In this document: positions 1 through 8,280 of the stretch, in pieces
Layout of the letters: each line of letters starts with the position of its first letter
Position numbering within the stretch: position 1 is the first letter of the stretch
NCBI GenBank assembly: GCA_015143735.1
Contig: VKHC01000250.1
Location: 1-14,674, forward strand
Length of the DNA: 14,674 nt
Direction: 5' to 3'
DNA from: Synura sp. LO234KE
Taxonomy: Eukaryota; Sar; Synurophyceae; Synurales; Mallomonadaceae
Translations under genes and position numbers: made by a program
The notes under the pieces: model-generated
What the model was told of the DNA's origin: nothing
Database searches by the model: none
What the model saw: the letters and a program-made list of their open reading frames with translations, nothing else

Positions 1-80
1 AACGGTACACTTTAACCGTGATACTAAAGTTTTCCTAAAGTGAAAATACTTTAGGACGGATTTTGGTACACGGATGTGGG
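1..80. repeat. End of a second copy of the ACTTTA-rich repeat
   Basis: GATACTAAAGTTTTCCTAAAG and TTTTGGTACACGGATG match the right-hand end of the block at 5755-5840 in the same orientation. The copy is cut by the window edge. Confidence 0.45.
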
Positions 81-308
81 GGCTCTTAATTATTAGACAT
101 TCTGCGTATGAGATGAACGATTTTCGGGAAGATGAGGATGCTATGCGAATGGAAAATGGAATTATTTAGGTTGTCGGACGAAACGGTCGAATAAGAGAAT
201 TCATACTTGTAAATTAAGGGCAGAGCAGGGCGTAGACGTGCTTTTATTCTCCCTAATGTCTACGCACAGTTGATGTAGCAAGGCCTGTTAGAGAGCTTTC
301 GAATATCT
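81..308. other. 3' flank of the BI-1 gene
   Basis: Holds the BI-1 3' UTR and its poly(A) signal. No other open frame or motif is convincing. Confidence 0.4.
243..248 (-). promoter_or_regulatory. Polyadenylation signal AATAAA of the BI-1 gene
   Basis: AATAAA on the minus strand lies about 60 nt past the BI-1 stop codon, a normal place for a canonical eukaryotic poly(A) signal. It is supported by position and motif only. Confidence 0.5.
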
Positions 309-1184
309 CTAACGACGACTTCGACGCCTATCCTCTTCACTCCTTTTCTGATTGTTGCGCAACAAAATAAGTAACACTCTTGTAAATATAGACACTAGGT
401 TAATAAACAGTTCGGCAGCATGTCCTGCGACGTCTCGGCTTCCTCCATGTGCTTTCTGTAGATCGAAATAGCATCAGAGTACGTCTAAAAGTCAAACGAA
501 TTCACCTACCTCTATAATAATCTGTGTGTCGAAAATGACGTAACCGGAGAACATAACGAGACCAAGAAAAAGTTGAGTGTCGTATAAACTTTCAGACCAC
601 AAGAAAGCGTTCATAAGGTTGAGTAGAAGCGAGATAGAGGCAACAGTAGATAAAATGCCACCCAAGAAAATATAAGATCTTCTTTTGGAAACCAAAGACG
701 CGAGTGTAAAGCAAACAAAAATCATAACACTTCCGAGAAGTGCAGTGATAAGGACCTTTGCATCCAGCCTCAACGCCACAAGAATAAGTGGACCCAGGCA
801 TGTTCCCTTCAGAAATCCAAACATTCCAAGAAAACCTATTCTTCTCCAAGAAAATTCATGCTTAGCACTGTCCACTTGAAGATAAAAGAGAATACCGAGA
901 GCACCAAGCAAACCGAAGAGCCCACCAAAACCAATATAAGCATTTACTATGGCGCCAACAGCAGCCATTACCGTGCAAAATACCAATGCACTTGAGGATA
1001 CGAGCATCAATAATCAATATACAACATCGAATAAATTACATTCTAATAAAATATACCTGTAAACCATAGCCAAATGCTTCTGAGCTCCGGGTGATATATC
1101 GTTCATTTTGAAAATCGTCTCTAGCTTGGGAAAATTGCGTTGATCGAAGACGGAAGAAATAGAGTCCCAATTGTTCGATGACAT
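309..1184 (-). CDS. BI-1: Bax inhibitor-1 (TMBIM6-like) membrane protein, three exons
   Basis: Exons on the minus strand are 1184-1057, 990-510 and 455-309, with GT-AG introns of 66 and 54 nt. The joined frame is exact and gives 251 residues, close to the usual size of about 240. The N-terminus contains [13 protein letters not shown], the family's entry into the first membrane helix. Several hydrophobic helices follow, then the hallmark FDTQ (about residues 196-199), IIIEKAHGG and [13 protein letters not shown], the conserved C-terminal helix, and a basic tail ending RRRSRR. Proteins of this family sit in the ER membrane, leak or regulate calcium and restrain stress-induced cell death; that role is family knowledge. 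The start is the first ATG of the exon whose splice restores the conserved VYSALVF junction. All six glutamines are CAA/CAG and the stop is TAG. The gene is divergent from the methyltransferase at 1246. No disruption is visible. Confidence 0.93.
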
Positions 1185-1245
1185 GTTCCTTTTATTTTTA
1201 TTTTTATAATTTTCGAGTTTTTCCAGAACTGTTCAGAACTTTTCC
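1185..1245. promoter_or_regulatory. Very short divergent (bidirectional) promoter
   Basis: Only 61 bp separate the BI-1 start codon (minus) from the methyltransferase start codon (plus), so both 5' UTRs and the core promoter elements must lie here or overlap the coding exons. The interval has an A/T-only run (TTTTATTTTTATTTTTATAA) next to the BI-1 start. Nearer the methyltransferase start is a direct repeat CAGAACTgtTCAGAACTttT. The divergent sharing is inferred from the layout; no transcription start can be seen. Confidence 0.6.
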
Positions 1246-2283
1246 ATGATGTTTAATGAAACTATCAGTACAATCAATCTTCGATTTACGAGCAATTGGC
1301 GTGACGCGTTTCTCCATGCTAAGCCCATTAGGCTTGGTAACAGATTGGGAACGAATTTTATGCGAGCAAACGGGTCAATAGAATTATCAATTGATCAATC
1401 CACGAAATTTTTTATATCTCAGAGTCTTGACGAACATCTGTCTGGTGTCGTATGGGATACTGCACTAATAATATCCGACATAATATTCGAATGCAAATCA
1501 TGTTTAATTGAAGGAAAAGTGTTGTTAGACTTGGGCTGTGGCACTGGGGTATTGTGATATTTTTCTTTGTTCAATTATAACGAGCTACTGAAACTCAGTA
1601 GGTTATTGGGATCCATGGAATTTTTCTTAAAGCTGCTAAAGTGTATTTTTCGGATGCAAATATAACTTCTGTATTAATGCATAACTTGAACCAGTTACCA
1701 ATCGATAAGAAGAATTCTTTTTCCATCGTTCCGTTTTCTTGGTAAATTGACCCAAAGTAACCTGCTTCATTTTAAAACATATTCTCTCCTCGTGCAGGTC
1801 ATTCGATGTGCCTGACGAGATTAAGAATGTTGATTTCGACCTGGTTATATGCAGTGACTTATTTTACGAACACGCTGCTCTAGCTCCCCTCATGCAATCA
1901 TTAAGGTCATTGAATTTCCATCATCTTATCATCGGATTAAAGATAAGGCGTTTGGAGTAAGAACCTGTACATGTTGTATGTACAGCACTAACACTTGTGA
2001 TTACTCCAGGACGGAATTAATATTTTTTGAAGAGTTGAGTACGTGGTGTGAGATTCAGGTACGGCGCTGTCGACAGGCTCAAGATATAAGTACACGATAT
2101 CTTTACTTTGAGTTAGGAAGCCTGGAATAACTGGTTGTGAATTCTTCTCACTGTTGTCCTTGGTTGTAGGAAGTAGACCTGAAATGCGTTTCAAACCCAA
2201 GGCTTACTGATGAAGAAATGGAGGGAGTACATGTGTTCCTGGCACGACACCTCCAACGAAATGCCCTTGAAGGGTTTTCTTAA
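1246..2283 (+). CDS. METTL21-like (Methyltransf_16) SAM-dependent protein methyltransferase, five exons
   Basis: Exons are 1246-1548, 1602-1741, 1798-1956, 2010-2058 and 2170-2283. The introns are 53, 56, 53 and 111 nt, all GT-AG, and the joined frame is exact at 254 residues. LSGVVWDTALI (about 65-75) is the WD-containing lead-in typical of the METTL21/METTL22 group. KVLLDLGCGTG (about 91-101) is motif I, which binds S-adenosylmethionine. VYFSDANI is the acidic loop after strand 2, and DFDLVICSDLFYE (about 160-172) is the post-motif strand 4 and active-site loop. GVHVFLARHL near the end fits the last strand of the Rossmann fold. Members methylate lysine or histidine on chaperones, elongation factors and similar proteins; the substrate here cannot be told. 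An ATG ATG pair opens the frame, and I take the first. All five glutamines are CAA/CAG and the stop is TAA. The same frame continues open after the stop (separate entry). Confidence 0.85.
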
Positions 2284-2582
2284 CAAGAAGATGCAACTAG
2301 TTGCTCAGTAAAACTAGGATATGTATATTCATACTGTGAGAGCTGTAATCTACTTTTGTGTGTTTCTTGTCCAGTACTGGAAGACATTGCTGTGGAGGAC
2401 CTATCAGATTGGGTTGAAAACACAGCTTTATCATTGTGCGTAATAGTGACAAGGTGAATTATGAGCCCTACATGGTTAAATGAATCCGTAAAATTTGCAC
2501 ATATGACAGAAATGGAAACAGACATACGACATTGAGGGTGTGGATGGGTGCCTTTGATACCCGAAAACCTAGTTTTTGTTAA
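2284..2582 (+). other. Coding-like continuation after the methyltransferase stop, with a possible 56-nt intron
   Basis: In the methyltransferase frame the sequence stays open from 2284 to 2454, ending in TGA. It encodes a cysteine cluster C-x2-C-x4-C-x2-C (YCESCNLLLCVSCP) and an acidic stretch LEDIAVEDLSDWVE. A donor-like AAG|GTGAAT at 2453/2454 and ACAG| at 2509 would remove exactly 56 nt, the same size as other introns here. The frame would then run on (NGNRHTTLRVWMGAF) to TAA at 2580-2582. No start codon lies in the open part. It may be a decayed or alternative C-terminal extension, a missed exon of another gene, or chance. I do not recognise the product. Confidence 0.3.
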
Positions 2583-2609
2583 ATCGAGGGAAAATAACGT
2601 AACCAAATG

Positions 2610-3280
2610 ATAAAAACTTAGCTTCTTCGAGCGTGAGTCACCCGCCTCTCACCGCCCTCACCGCCCTGCCTACAAAGGACCTAGTAACTACTCCCGATTA
2701 ATGGAGGAGTAGCTAGCGTGCCTTAGTTGCCAACAATCCAGTAGTTATTTATTAGAGAAATGAAAGGAATGTAAGTCAGACGGGAAATCTAGACAACACC
2801 ATTACACCGCTAAGTCAATAACTATCCCCCATGTACCAAACGGCGGGTCCCGTGACCAAGTAGAGGCAGGGGGGAGAAAGCCGCATGGCCGAGGACGGAA
2901 AGGGAATTTTCTCTCCAAGGGGTATCTTACTAATAGTACGCTACAATGTCCCCTACTAAAGCAAGGGGAATCTCCAACCATGCAGATGCATGCAGGGGCG
3001 GGGAGACGAGACATATGAGTGTAGCATCATAGCGAGCGCAATCGAAGGGAAAGCGATACAGCAACAAGAAATAGGGCAAGTGGAGAAGCAAGTGGGTAGC
3101 GCCGTAGGAAAGAGGAGACGCTGGAGGGAGAGACCACGGCAGGTGAACGTTTTTCCCTCAAAAGAGTCGGGACACGTACCCAAGAAAGCGGATTACGCCG
3201 ACGATAACCAGGACCGCGCTGTAGACGGGACCGGAACGCCCGTGAAAGACCAGGACCTCCGTTGACACGGACGCTCACAG
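2610..3280. other. Intergenic stretch, no gene recognised
   Basis: I see no conserved protein. There is a short tandem repeat of CTCACCGCC (2648-2665). At 2829-2860 there is a block CCATGTACCAAA-N8-CCCGTGACC that recurs with identical spacing at 8423-8451, so part of this stretch is a dispersed repeat. Open frames on both strands are low-complexity and mutually overlapping, with no recognisable motif. Confidence 0.5.
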
Positions 3281-3289
3281 GACCAGAAC

Positions 3290-4665
3290 TGGCGCAGTAT
3301 AAAGCTGGGGTCCGGATTGGGAGGGTCCGAATAGGCGGCGCTGTTGCACACGGCGGAGCGTCACTAGTATAGCCTTCCGATGCGATTCCGCCATGTCGAC
3401 AACCTGGTAGGTGAGTGGAAGGCGCTACTCGTCCAGGAGTATGAAGCTGGAATACAAAGTCAGCCAGGCCTCTTCCACTTAGGATAAAAATTCGTTCCAC
3501 AACATGTAAATGGGCTCGTCCCACGGCACTTGACCATGGGGCTCAAAAAGTCTCCCGAGACGATCCATTTGATCCAAGGTGAAATGACCCAGCCACCCAC
3601 TGGAACAGGGACTTGGGTCTGCAGCAATGCTTCAGAGTGAAGCAAGAAGAACATCGTCGTGTTCTTGGGAGCCTGCCGTCGTGAAAGGCTGAAAGATGAT
3701 CGGCAACACGTCGCTGCGAAGTTTCGCTAGCAGTGGCTTAGGGCAGACACGGATATTGAGGCTGGAAAAATCTTCTTTCAGTTCAAATCTCGATTAGGTG
3801 ACCTTGAACACAAAGGTGAAGATCCAACTCCGTTCATATATGATCTTGGAGGAAGAATCCCGTTGGGTCTCAAATTGCTGAGACAGCCCCAGCGGTCCCA
3901 CTGCGGAGATCTGCAAGACCTCCAAAATCTTTTCAATCGAGGTCTCTTGACGTGAGAAGCTCCACGATTTCCTGAGTGCCTTCTCGGAGAGGTGACGCTG
4001 TCGGCAATTCACTTGCTCGTTGTCGTCCATATCGGTGAGCCGAGCCGTGCAAAGAAGTGGAGGCTTCAGCTTTTCCGCCGTATGAAATCGATTATGCTCC
4101 CAGATGTGGATGTCAGGTGCTTGACATGCGCGGCGTCATCCCAGGGGCGACCATACCTAGCAGCCGCAGTGGCTCCCGCGATGATCGACTAACGAAGTGT
4201 AGTCCAGTCTGGATGTTTATCCCATACCGCGCGGGTACGGGGACCTATTTCCGGGTCGGGCTGGAAAGCGTTAGTCGCGCGGGGGTGGACTGTCTTCTCG
4301 TGCGGCGCAAGAGGAAGGCCGCTGTCCTGTTTTCCTTGCGGACAGAGAGGATGCCACGCTGCAGTAGGCTGACTACCTCTTCCCGTGTCTTTCTGCATAT
4401 GTAAACCCTGGTTCAAAGTCGTCGCTAGTTGCAGGTATTGCTGGAAAGCGGATTTATGGAATATGCGAGTTCAAGAAGAGCTCCGTGGGAGCTTTCATAG
4501 TCTTCGAGGATTCAGAAGTCAGCCCATTTACTGAAGAAGCACCATTATTGTGTGGTGATTGATCAAACCTTGGTTCAAAGTCTTATCGAGAACTCTGCGC
4601 AGATATTGCTGATAAGCAGCGTCGTCAGAATATGAGGCAGGCGATGATTCTTCTGGGGCGGTCAT
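3290..4665 (-). pseudogene. Decayed reading frame, probably a retroelement gag-like protein
   Basis: Read on the minus strand, a protein-like text passes through all three frames. It starts at an ATG at 4663-4665 (MTAPEESSPASYSDDAAYQQYL), continues through EEVVSLLQRGILSVRKENR and ARYGRPWDDAAHVKHL, then the segment from ATG 4030 (MDDNEQVNCRQRHLSEKALRK, in frame back to about 4120). It runs on through LRSDVLPIIFQPF, TLDQMDRLGRLFEPH and PIYMLWNEFLS to VVDMAESHRKA. Several in-frame stops (TAA, TGA, TAA, TAG) and at least two frame changes break it. The N-terminal part holds a duplicated peptide, AAYQQYL...LNQGL and SAFQQYL...LNQGL. I could not match it to a named family. A soluble, helical, charged protein of several hundred residues without zinc knuckles or protease fits a retrotransposon gag, but that is inference. 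Confidence 0.4.
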
Positions 4666-4669
4666 ATTT

Positions 4670-5590
4670 GCCGTGGCTCCAATCTTAAAGCCATTCGCAG
4701 CAGAAGTGGTCGCCCCAGAAGCTCCCTGAAAGTTTTTGGATCTTGAAAATGCAAAGAATATGTCCTAGACGGAAGTCTGTTTTATAGCAAAGCAGGAAAA
4801 ATGTGAAAAAACAGGAAAACAACGGTTTCAGAGATATCTTTTGAACGGCGTCGATTTATGAAGCGATCAAGGGTGATTCTTAAAGGTCTAGTCATGGGCT
4901 ATTTAACTACAAAAGGGTTTGACAAAACACATTGTTGATGTTGAGTAATAAACCACAACGTGCTTTACTCTGGATACCTATTTTTTGGTGCGTATCTTCA
5001 CTAGAAAAGTGAAATAGGAGGCGACCTGTGTTGATTCCAAGAAAACATGGCACAAGATACTCACTTAGAAATTATCTAGCTCGAACACGTTGTTTGTTGC
5101 AAGATATAGACCGAAACATGTTATATATTATACTTCGCTGCTACAAATATTTTCGGGAGTCTGTACCCTCTAAATAATGAAGGACACGCTTTTCGGGGTA
5201 TTCCCACATATTTTAGCGTAGACTATCTGGCTACAAGAGTATCTGGCCACAGCACGTCAAAGACAGCGGATGTAGCGGTGTTCCTGCCTACTTGCAGAGT
5301 TGCGGGGAGCGGACGGCGTGCCCTTCCTCCTTGCGAGGAGTGGACGTGCCCCTGGCCCGGCCAAAGGCGAGAAGGGGAGTTTGGGCTTTTTCTATCTCGA
5401 GGCGAGTTGCGGCGTTATGGATCGGTGCTTTAATCTGGGGCGATGCGAGTAGCAGCTGCACGCGGTAGATGTAGTTCTACATTAGTTTGGTGCAGTCAGC
5501 CTCGCGGAAGTACAGTCTAAAGGCTAATCAGAACAAGGCTAAAGTAAAGACTAAAAGAAAGGCAAAGGAACATGCGCAATATTACGACAG
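4670..5590. other. Intergenic stretch, no gene recognised; GC-rich core
   Basis: No open frame with a recognisable product. Roughly 5230-5480 is much more GC-rich than its surroundings. It contains an imperfect duplication of about 28 bp (TGCGGGGAGCGGACGGCGTG near 5303 and TGCGAGGAGTGGACGTGCC near 5333) and a small hairpin ATGTAGTTCTACAT near 5468. No tRNA A/B box pair or poly(A) tail was seen that would call it a SINE. Confidence 0.4.
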
Positions 5591-5594
5591 GGGA

Positions 5595-5845
5595 GAATGC
5601 GCTGTATAGTAAGGTGCTTTCCTAAAGTAAAACTTAAGTGTTTCTAGTTTTCTAAAGTCTACGGAAGTACCGCTAAAGTACGAAAATACTACAGCCGTAG
5701 GTAGTGAGACACGACTTTAGCAATAATTCAAGTGACACTTTAAGCACATTTTAGTCGGTACTTTACCGGCACTTTACCGGTACTTCAGGAAAACTTTAAC
5801 GGATACTAAAGTCTTTAAATTTTGGTTCACGGATGCGTGAGGAAC
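5595..5845. repeat. ACTTTA/TAAAGT-rich interspersed repeat (possible fold-back element)
   Basis: The block is packed with CTTTA and TAAAG words in both orientations. Its left part (TTTCCTAAAGTAAAACTT, CGGAAGTACCGCTAAAGTA) is related to the reverse complement of its right part (GGTACTTTACCGGCACTTTA, GGAAAACTTTAACGG), as expected for a fold-back or long-TIR non-autonomous transposon. The right edge, GATACTAAAGTCTTTAAATTTTGGTTCACGGATG, closely resembles bases 20-77 at the left edge of the window. Confidence 0.5.
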
Positions 5846-6030
5846 TACCACTTGTGATACCCAATCACTCCCTAGTATGTACCGAACTTGTAAGCCCCTA
5901 CTGTTCCTGATCAAGCAACTGATTCAGTGCCTTCGCCGAACCCAAGCAGCGCCTTGACCCTCCCAACCACTGGGAGGACGTGACAATGAATTTTGTCTCC
6001 AAAGTCCTAGTAAAAGAACGGGCTTGAAAA
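5846..6030. other. Short spacer between the ACTTTA repeat and the tandem duplication
   Basis: No feature is visible beyond ordinary unique-looking sequence. Confidence 0.3.
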
Positions 6031-6370
6031 AGTAATGGCAGTTTAAGTTTTCAAACTAATTAAATATACATATATTCGTGATTTTTCTACATAACTACAA
6101 CGTGCTAAGAGCTGCGAATGGTACCAATCGATTCCTCATTGAAGCACGCATCGAACAGTATACTACTTTGTTAAATAATATGTGGTTGTGCATAAGTAAT
6201 GATAGTTTAAGTTTTTAAAAGTATGATATTTTCCCCCTAGTAAGCACGTTTTTGTGAAATTTCTCGACAAATACAACGTGACATGAGCTGCGGATGGTAC
6301 CAATCGATTCCTCATTGAAGCACGCATCGACCAGTATACTACTTTGTCAAATAATATGAAGTTTTGCTAA
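6031..6370. repeat. Tandem duplication, two units of about 164-176 bp
   Basis: Unit 1 begins near 6031 (AGTAATGGCAGTTTAAGTTTT) and unit 2 near 6195 (AGTAATGATAGTTTAAGTTTT). The right half of each unit is almost identical, from GCTGCGAATGGTACCAATCG at 6111 and GCTGCGGATGGTACCAATCG at 6287 through CATTGAAGCACGCATCGA, CAGTATACTACTTTGT and AAATAATATG. The middles differ in sequence and by about 12 bp in length. No open frame runs through both units. Confidence 0.85.
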
Positions 6371-6424
6371 AGATACAAGCGTTTTTAAAAATTGCAAAAA
6401 CAGGAATTTGTTTCTACAGCTTTT

Positions 6425-6769
6425 CTACACAACAGACTTCAGGGTTGAGCTGGCTGAGAGCATGAGGTCGAGCCATGGGAAATATGACTTGATTTGTTGG
6501 CACGCAGAATCAAGATTGACACCAAATTTTTGATCTGAAATTTTTGTTGAAAAGTTGAATATTTTATCTCGATCTGGATTCAGTTGGCTTGGAACATTGG
6601 TCCAGACCGTGGGTAATGCTTTGGGAGTTGTTCCTTCATCTTTCTGAGGCTGAACTGAATTTTCAGAAATTTGGCTTTTTGGGTTTGGTTTCGAGTTGAA
6701 GCGTTCGATTTGCGAAGCTCTTCTTTTCCGAGTCTTTGGCAACCGAAATTTGAAAGGTTTAAATAACAT
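6425..6769 (-). CDS. Hypothetical protein, 114 codons open, possibly an exon of a longer gene
   Basis: The frame opens with ATG at 6767-6769 and ends at TAG. The product is basic near the N-terminus (FRLPKTRKRRASQIERF), polar and Ser/Asn/Gln/Lys-rich in the middle, and ends in a more hydrophobic helix (QQIKSYFPWLDLMLSASSTL). The basic cluster could be a nuclear-localisation signal. Composition is protein-like, and the antisense frames are worse. Upstream in the same frame, two TAA codons precede a further open stretch reaching about 6988, so the true start may lie in another exon. No family is recognised. It could equally be a piece of a transposon protein. Confidence 0.35.
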   Translation of the reverse strand: MLFKPFKFRLPKTRKRRASQIERFNSKPNPKSQISENSVQPQKDEGTTPKALPTVWTNVPSQLNPDRDKIFNFSTKISDQKFGVNLDSACQQIKSYFPWLDLMLSASSTLKSVV

Positions 6770-6989
6770 AGATGTAAAATTTTATTAGCGAATTCTGAGT
6801 CGAAACCTCTTAGATATGGAGTAGAAAAAATCTTGGATGTGGATCGGGACGAAAACCGGCACACATTTTAAAAACAGCCTGCCTTAATTATCGAGCAGAA
6901 AGCTTCTGCCTGTTACTACAAAAACTAGAGGTGCTTTTCTGTGGTGCCATCGGTGCACCTTTTGGGACAGCTGGTGTAGCAAAAATAAG

Positions 6990-7394
6990 CTAAGTCAAAA
7001 ACTAATAGCATGATGGAGCTGAAGAGTGTTAAAAAACGAAGGGCGGAAACACAAAAAGGAATATGGAATCCTTTCAAATGCGATATGGACTAACCAAAGT
7101 AACTCATCAAATGATTTTTTTTACGATGAAATTATAGAATTATTGCTCACTGAAATATCTTAAATTTAAGTCAGGGATATCGCACGAGCAAAATCTAAGG
7201 GTTTATGTTGGAAAAACCGAGAATTATCGAGGAACGACGAGTTTGTTTACGAGTCTGTTTTCGAGGCATGCTGAGAAAACTACGATTAAACAACGAGATC
7301 GTTCTGAAATGATTCGAAGTTTGACATAAACGAAGTTTGTGATTGTTCGTGCGTACTAAGTGATGAAAATTATATTATTTCGATTCTAGGTGAG
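6990..7394. other. Non-coding AT-rich stretch ahead of the 7395 ORF
   Basis: No long frame. The last 20 bases (TTATTTCGATTCTAG) look like a pyrimidine-rich splice acceptor just before the ATG at 7395, so part of this may be an intron. Confidence 0.3.
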
Positions 7395-7748
7395 ATGAAA
7401 GAATATGGTTGGAGCACATTTCTCACTTATTGTCGCAATTGTTCCATCCGTTTTCTTCACGATGAAAAGTGTGCTATGATGTTGGACGCACACCACTCTC
7501 GAGTGTACATGCTCTTATGTGTTGGCGAAGGTTCTCACAAACCTTTTTCACCCCTGAGAAAAGGCCTTACAGATAAACCTCTCCTTGATCGGATTATCTG
7601 TCTGCTTGATCAGATTGTGCCCATCCTTGATGGGATTATGTGCTTGTTTGATCAGTTTATCTCCAAAGAAACCTATCAGCTTTGGTTTATTTGGAGATGC
7701 ACTAGTCAAAAAATGCAAAGTTGTACTCGATTATGTTCACTTTTTTGA
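7395..7748 (+). CDS. Hypothetical cysteine-rich small protein with an internal 7-residue repeat
   Basis: ATG to TGA, 117 residues. The N-terminal half is rich in cysteine and aromatic residues (TFLTYCRNCSIRFLHDEKCA). Residues of about 64-87 are a four-fold repeat of the pattern LDRIICL / LDQIVPI / LDGIMCL / FDQFIS, encoded by a 21-bp tandem repeat at 7584-7667. A splice-acceptor-like TTCGATTCTAG lies 7 bases before the ATG, so this may be a downstream exon. I do not recognise the protein. The repeat could be a simple-sequence expansion in non-coding DNA. Confidence 0.3.
   Translation: MKEYGWSTFLTYCRNCSIRFLHDEKCAMMLDAHHSRVYMLLCVGEGSHKPFSPLRKGLTDKPLLDRIICLLDQIVPILDGIMCLFDQFISKETYQLWFIWRCTSQKMQSCTRLCSLF
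7584..7667 (+). repeat. 21-bp tandem repeat, four imperfect units
   Basis: Units start at 7584, 7605, 7626 and 7647 with the pattern CTTGATCnGATTnTnTnC. Because the period is a multiple of three it keeps the surrounding reading frame open and gives a heptapeptide repeat. Confidence 0.8.
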
Positions 7749-7764
7749 CAAACATCTATTTTAA

Positions 7765-8218
7765 ATGGAGATTAAACTCAAGCCAAAAAACAAATTAAAA
7801 GCAACCAGATTCTCAGAACAATTTGTCCAACATTCTTACGATAAAAAAATTCAGAAGAATATATATGGTGAGGATGATGACCGAGCAACGTCCAAACCGA
7901 ATGCGAATATTGCAAACACGTACGTGGACATAGCGAGTCATATCAAATTGGTGTATATCAAATAGGTGAATAAATAAAATGACATCAAGATACAAAAATT
8001 GCGAATATCTTAAACATAATATAATATATTGTTCTGCTCACCGACTATTAATTAACCCGTTTAGATTTACGAGAGAAGTCTATTCCAGCTCTCAAACCGA
8101 AAATGTGAATAAGAATGAGAATGAAGCGAGTTATGATGATCATGTTGATGGTTTTACTTATAAGAATGAAAATTCAATTGGTATTTGTTCTGCCGTGAGG
8201 ATTGAATACTTGAACTAA
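7765..8218 (+). other. Two adjacent small AT-rich open frames, unidentified
   Basis: ATG 7765 to TAG (66 codons; Lys/Asn-rich, DKKIQKNIYGEDDDRATSKPNANIAN) and ATG 7979 to TAA (79 codons; SSSQTENVNKNENEASYDDHV). Both have AT-driven composition, but the acidic/polar runs look like disordered protein more than random translation. The second is the first ATG after an in-frame TGA. No splice connection or family is evident, and they may be exons, transposon remnants or chance. Confidence 0.2.
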
Positions 8219-8280
8219 TTAAACAGAAATCGAAACCGCAATTTCTATATTTTTACTATTCTACTATAAAATTATCATTC

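Noticed and set aside
1988-2200. Minus-strand ORF opposite methyltransferase exons 4-5
   Set aside because: It overlaps two exons and a confirmed intron of the plus-strand gene and has no recognisable motif.
3027-3524. 165-codon minus-strand open frame
   Set aside because: Composition is low-complexity Arg/Ser/Pro/Leu from GC-rich DNA and no motif is recognisable; at 3430-3520 another minus-strand frame carries better protein-like text.
5300-5360. Possible CRISPR-like or satellite array in the GC-rich core
   Set aside because: Only two imperfect units without regular spacers; a local duplication is enough to explain it.
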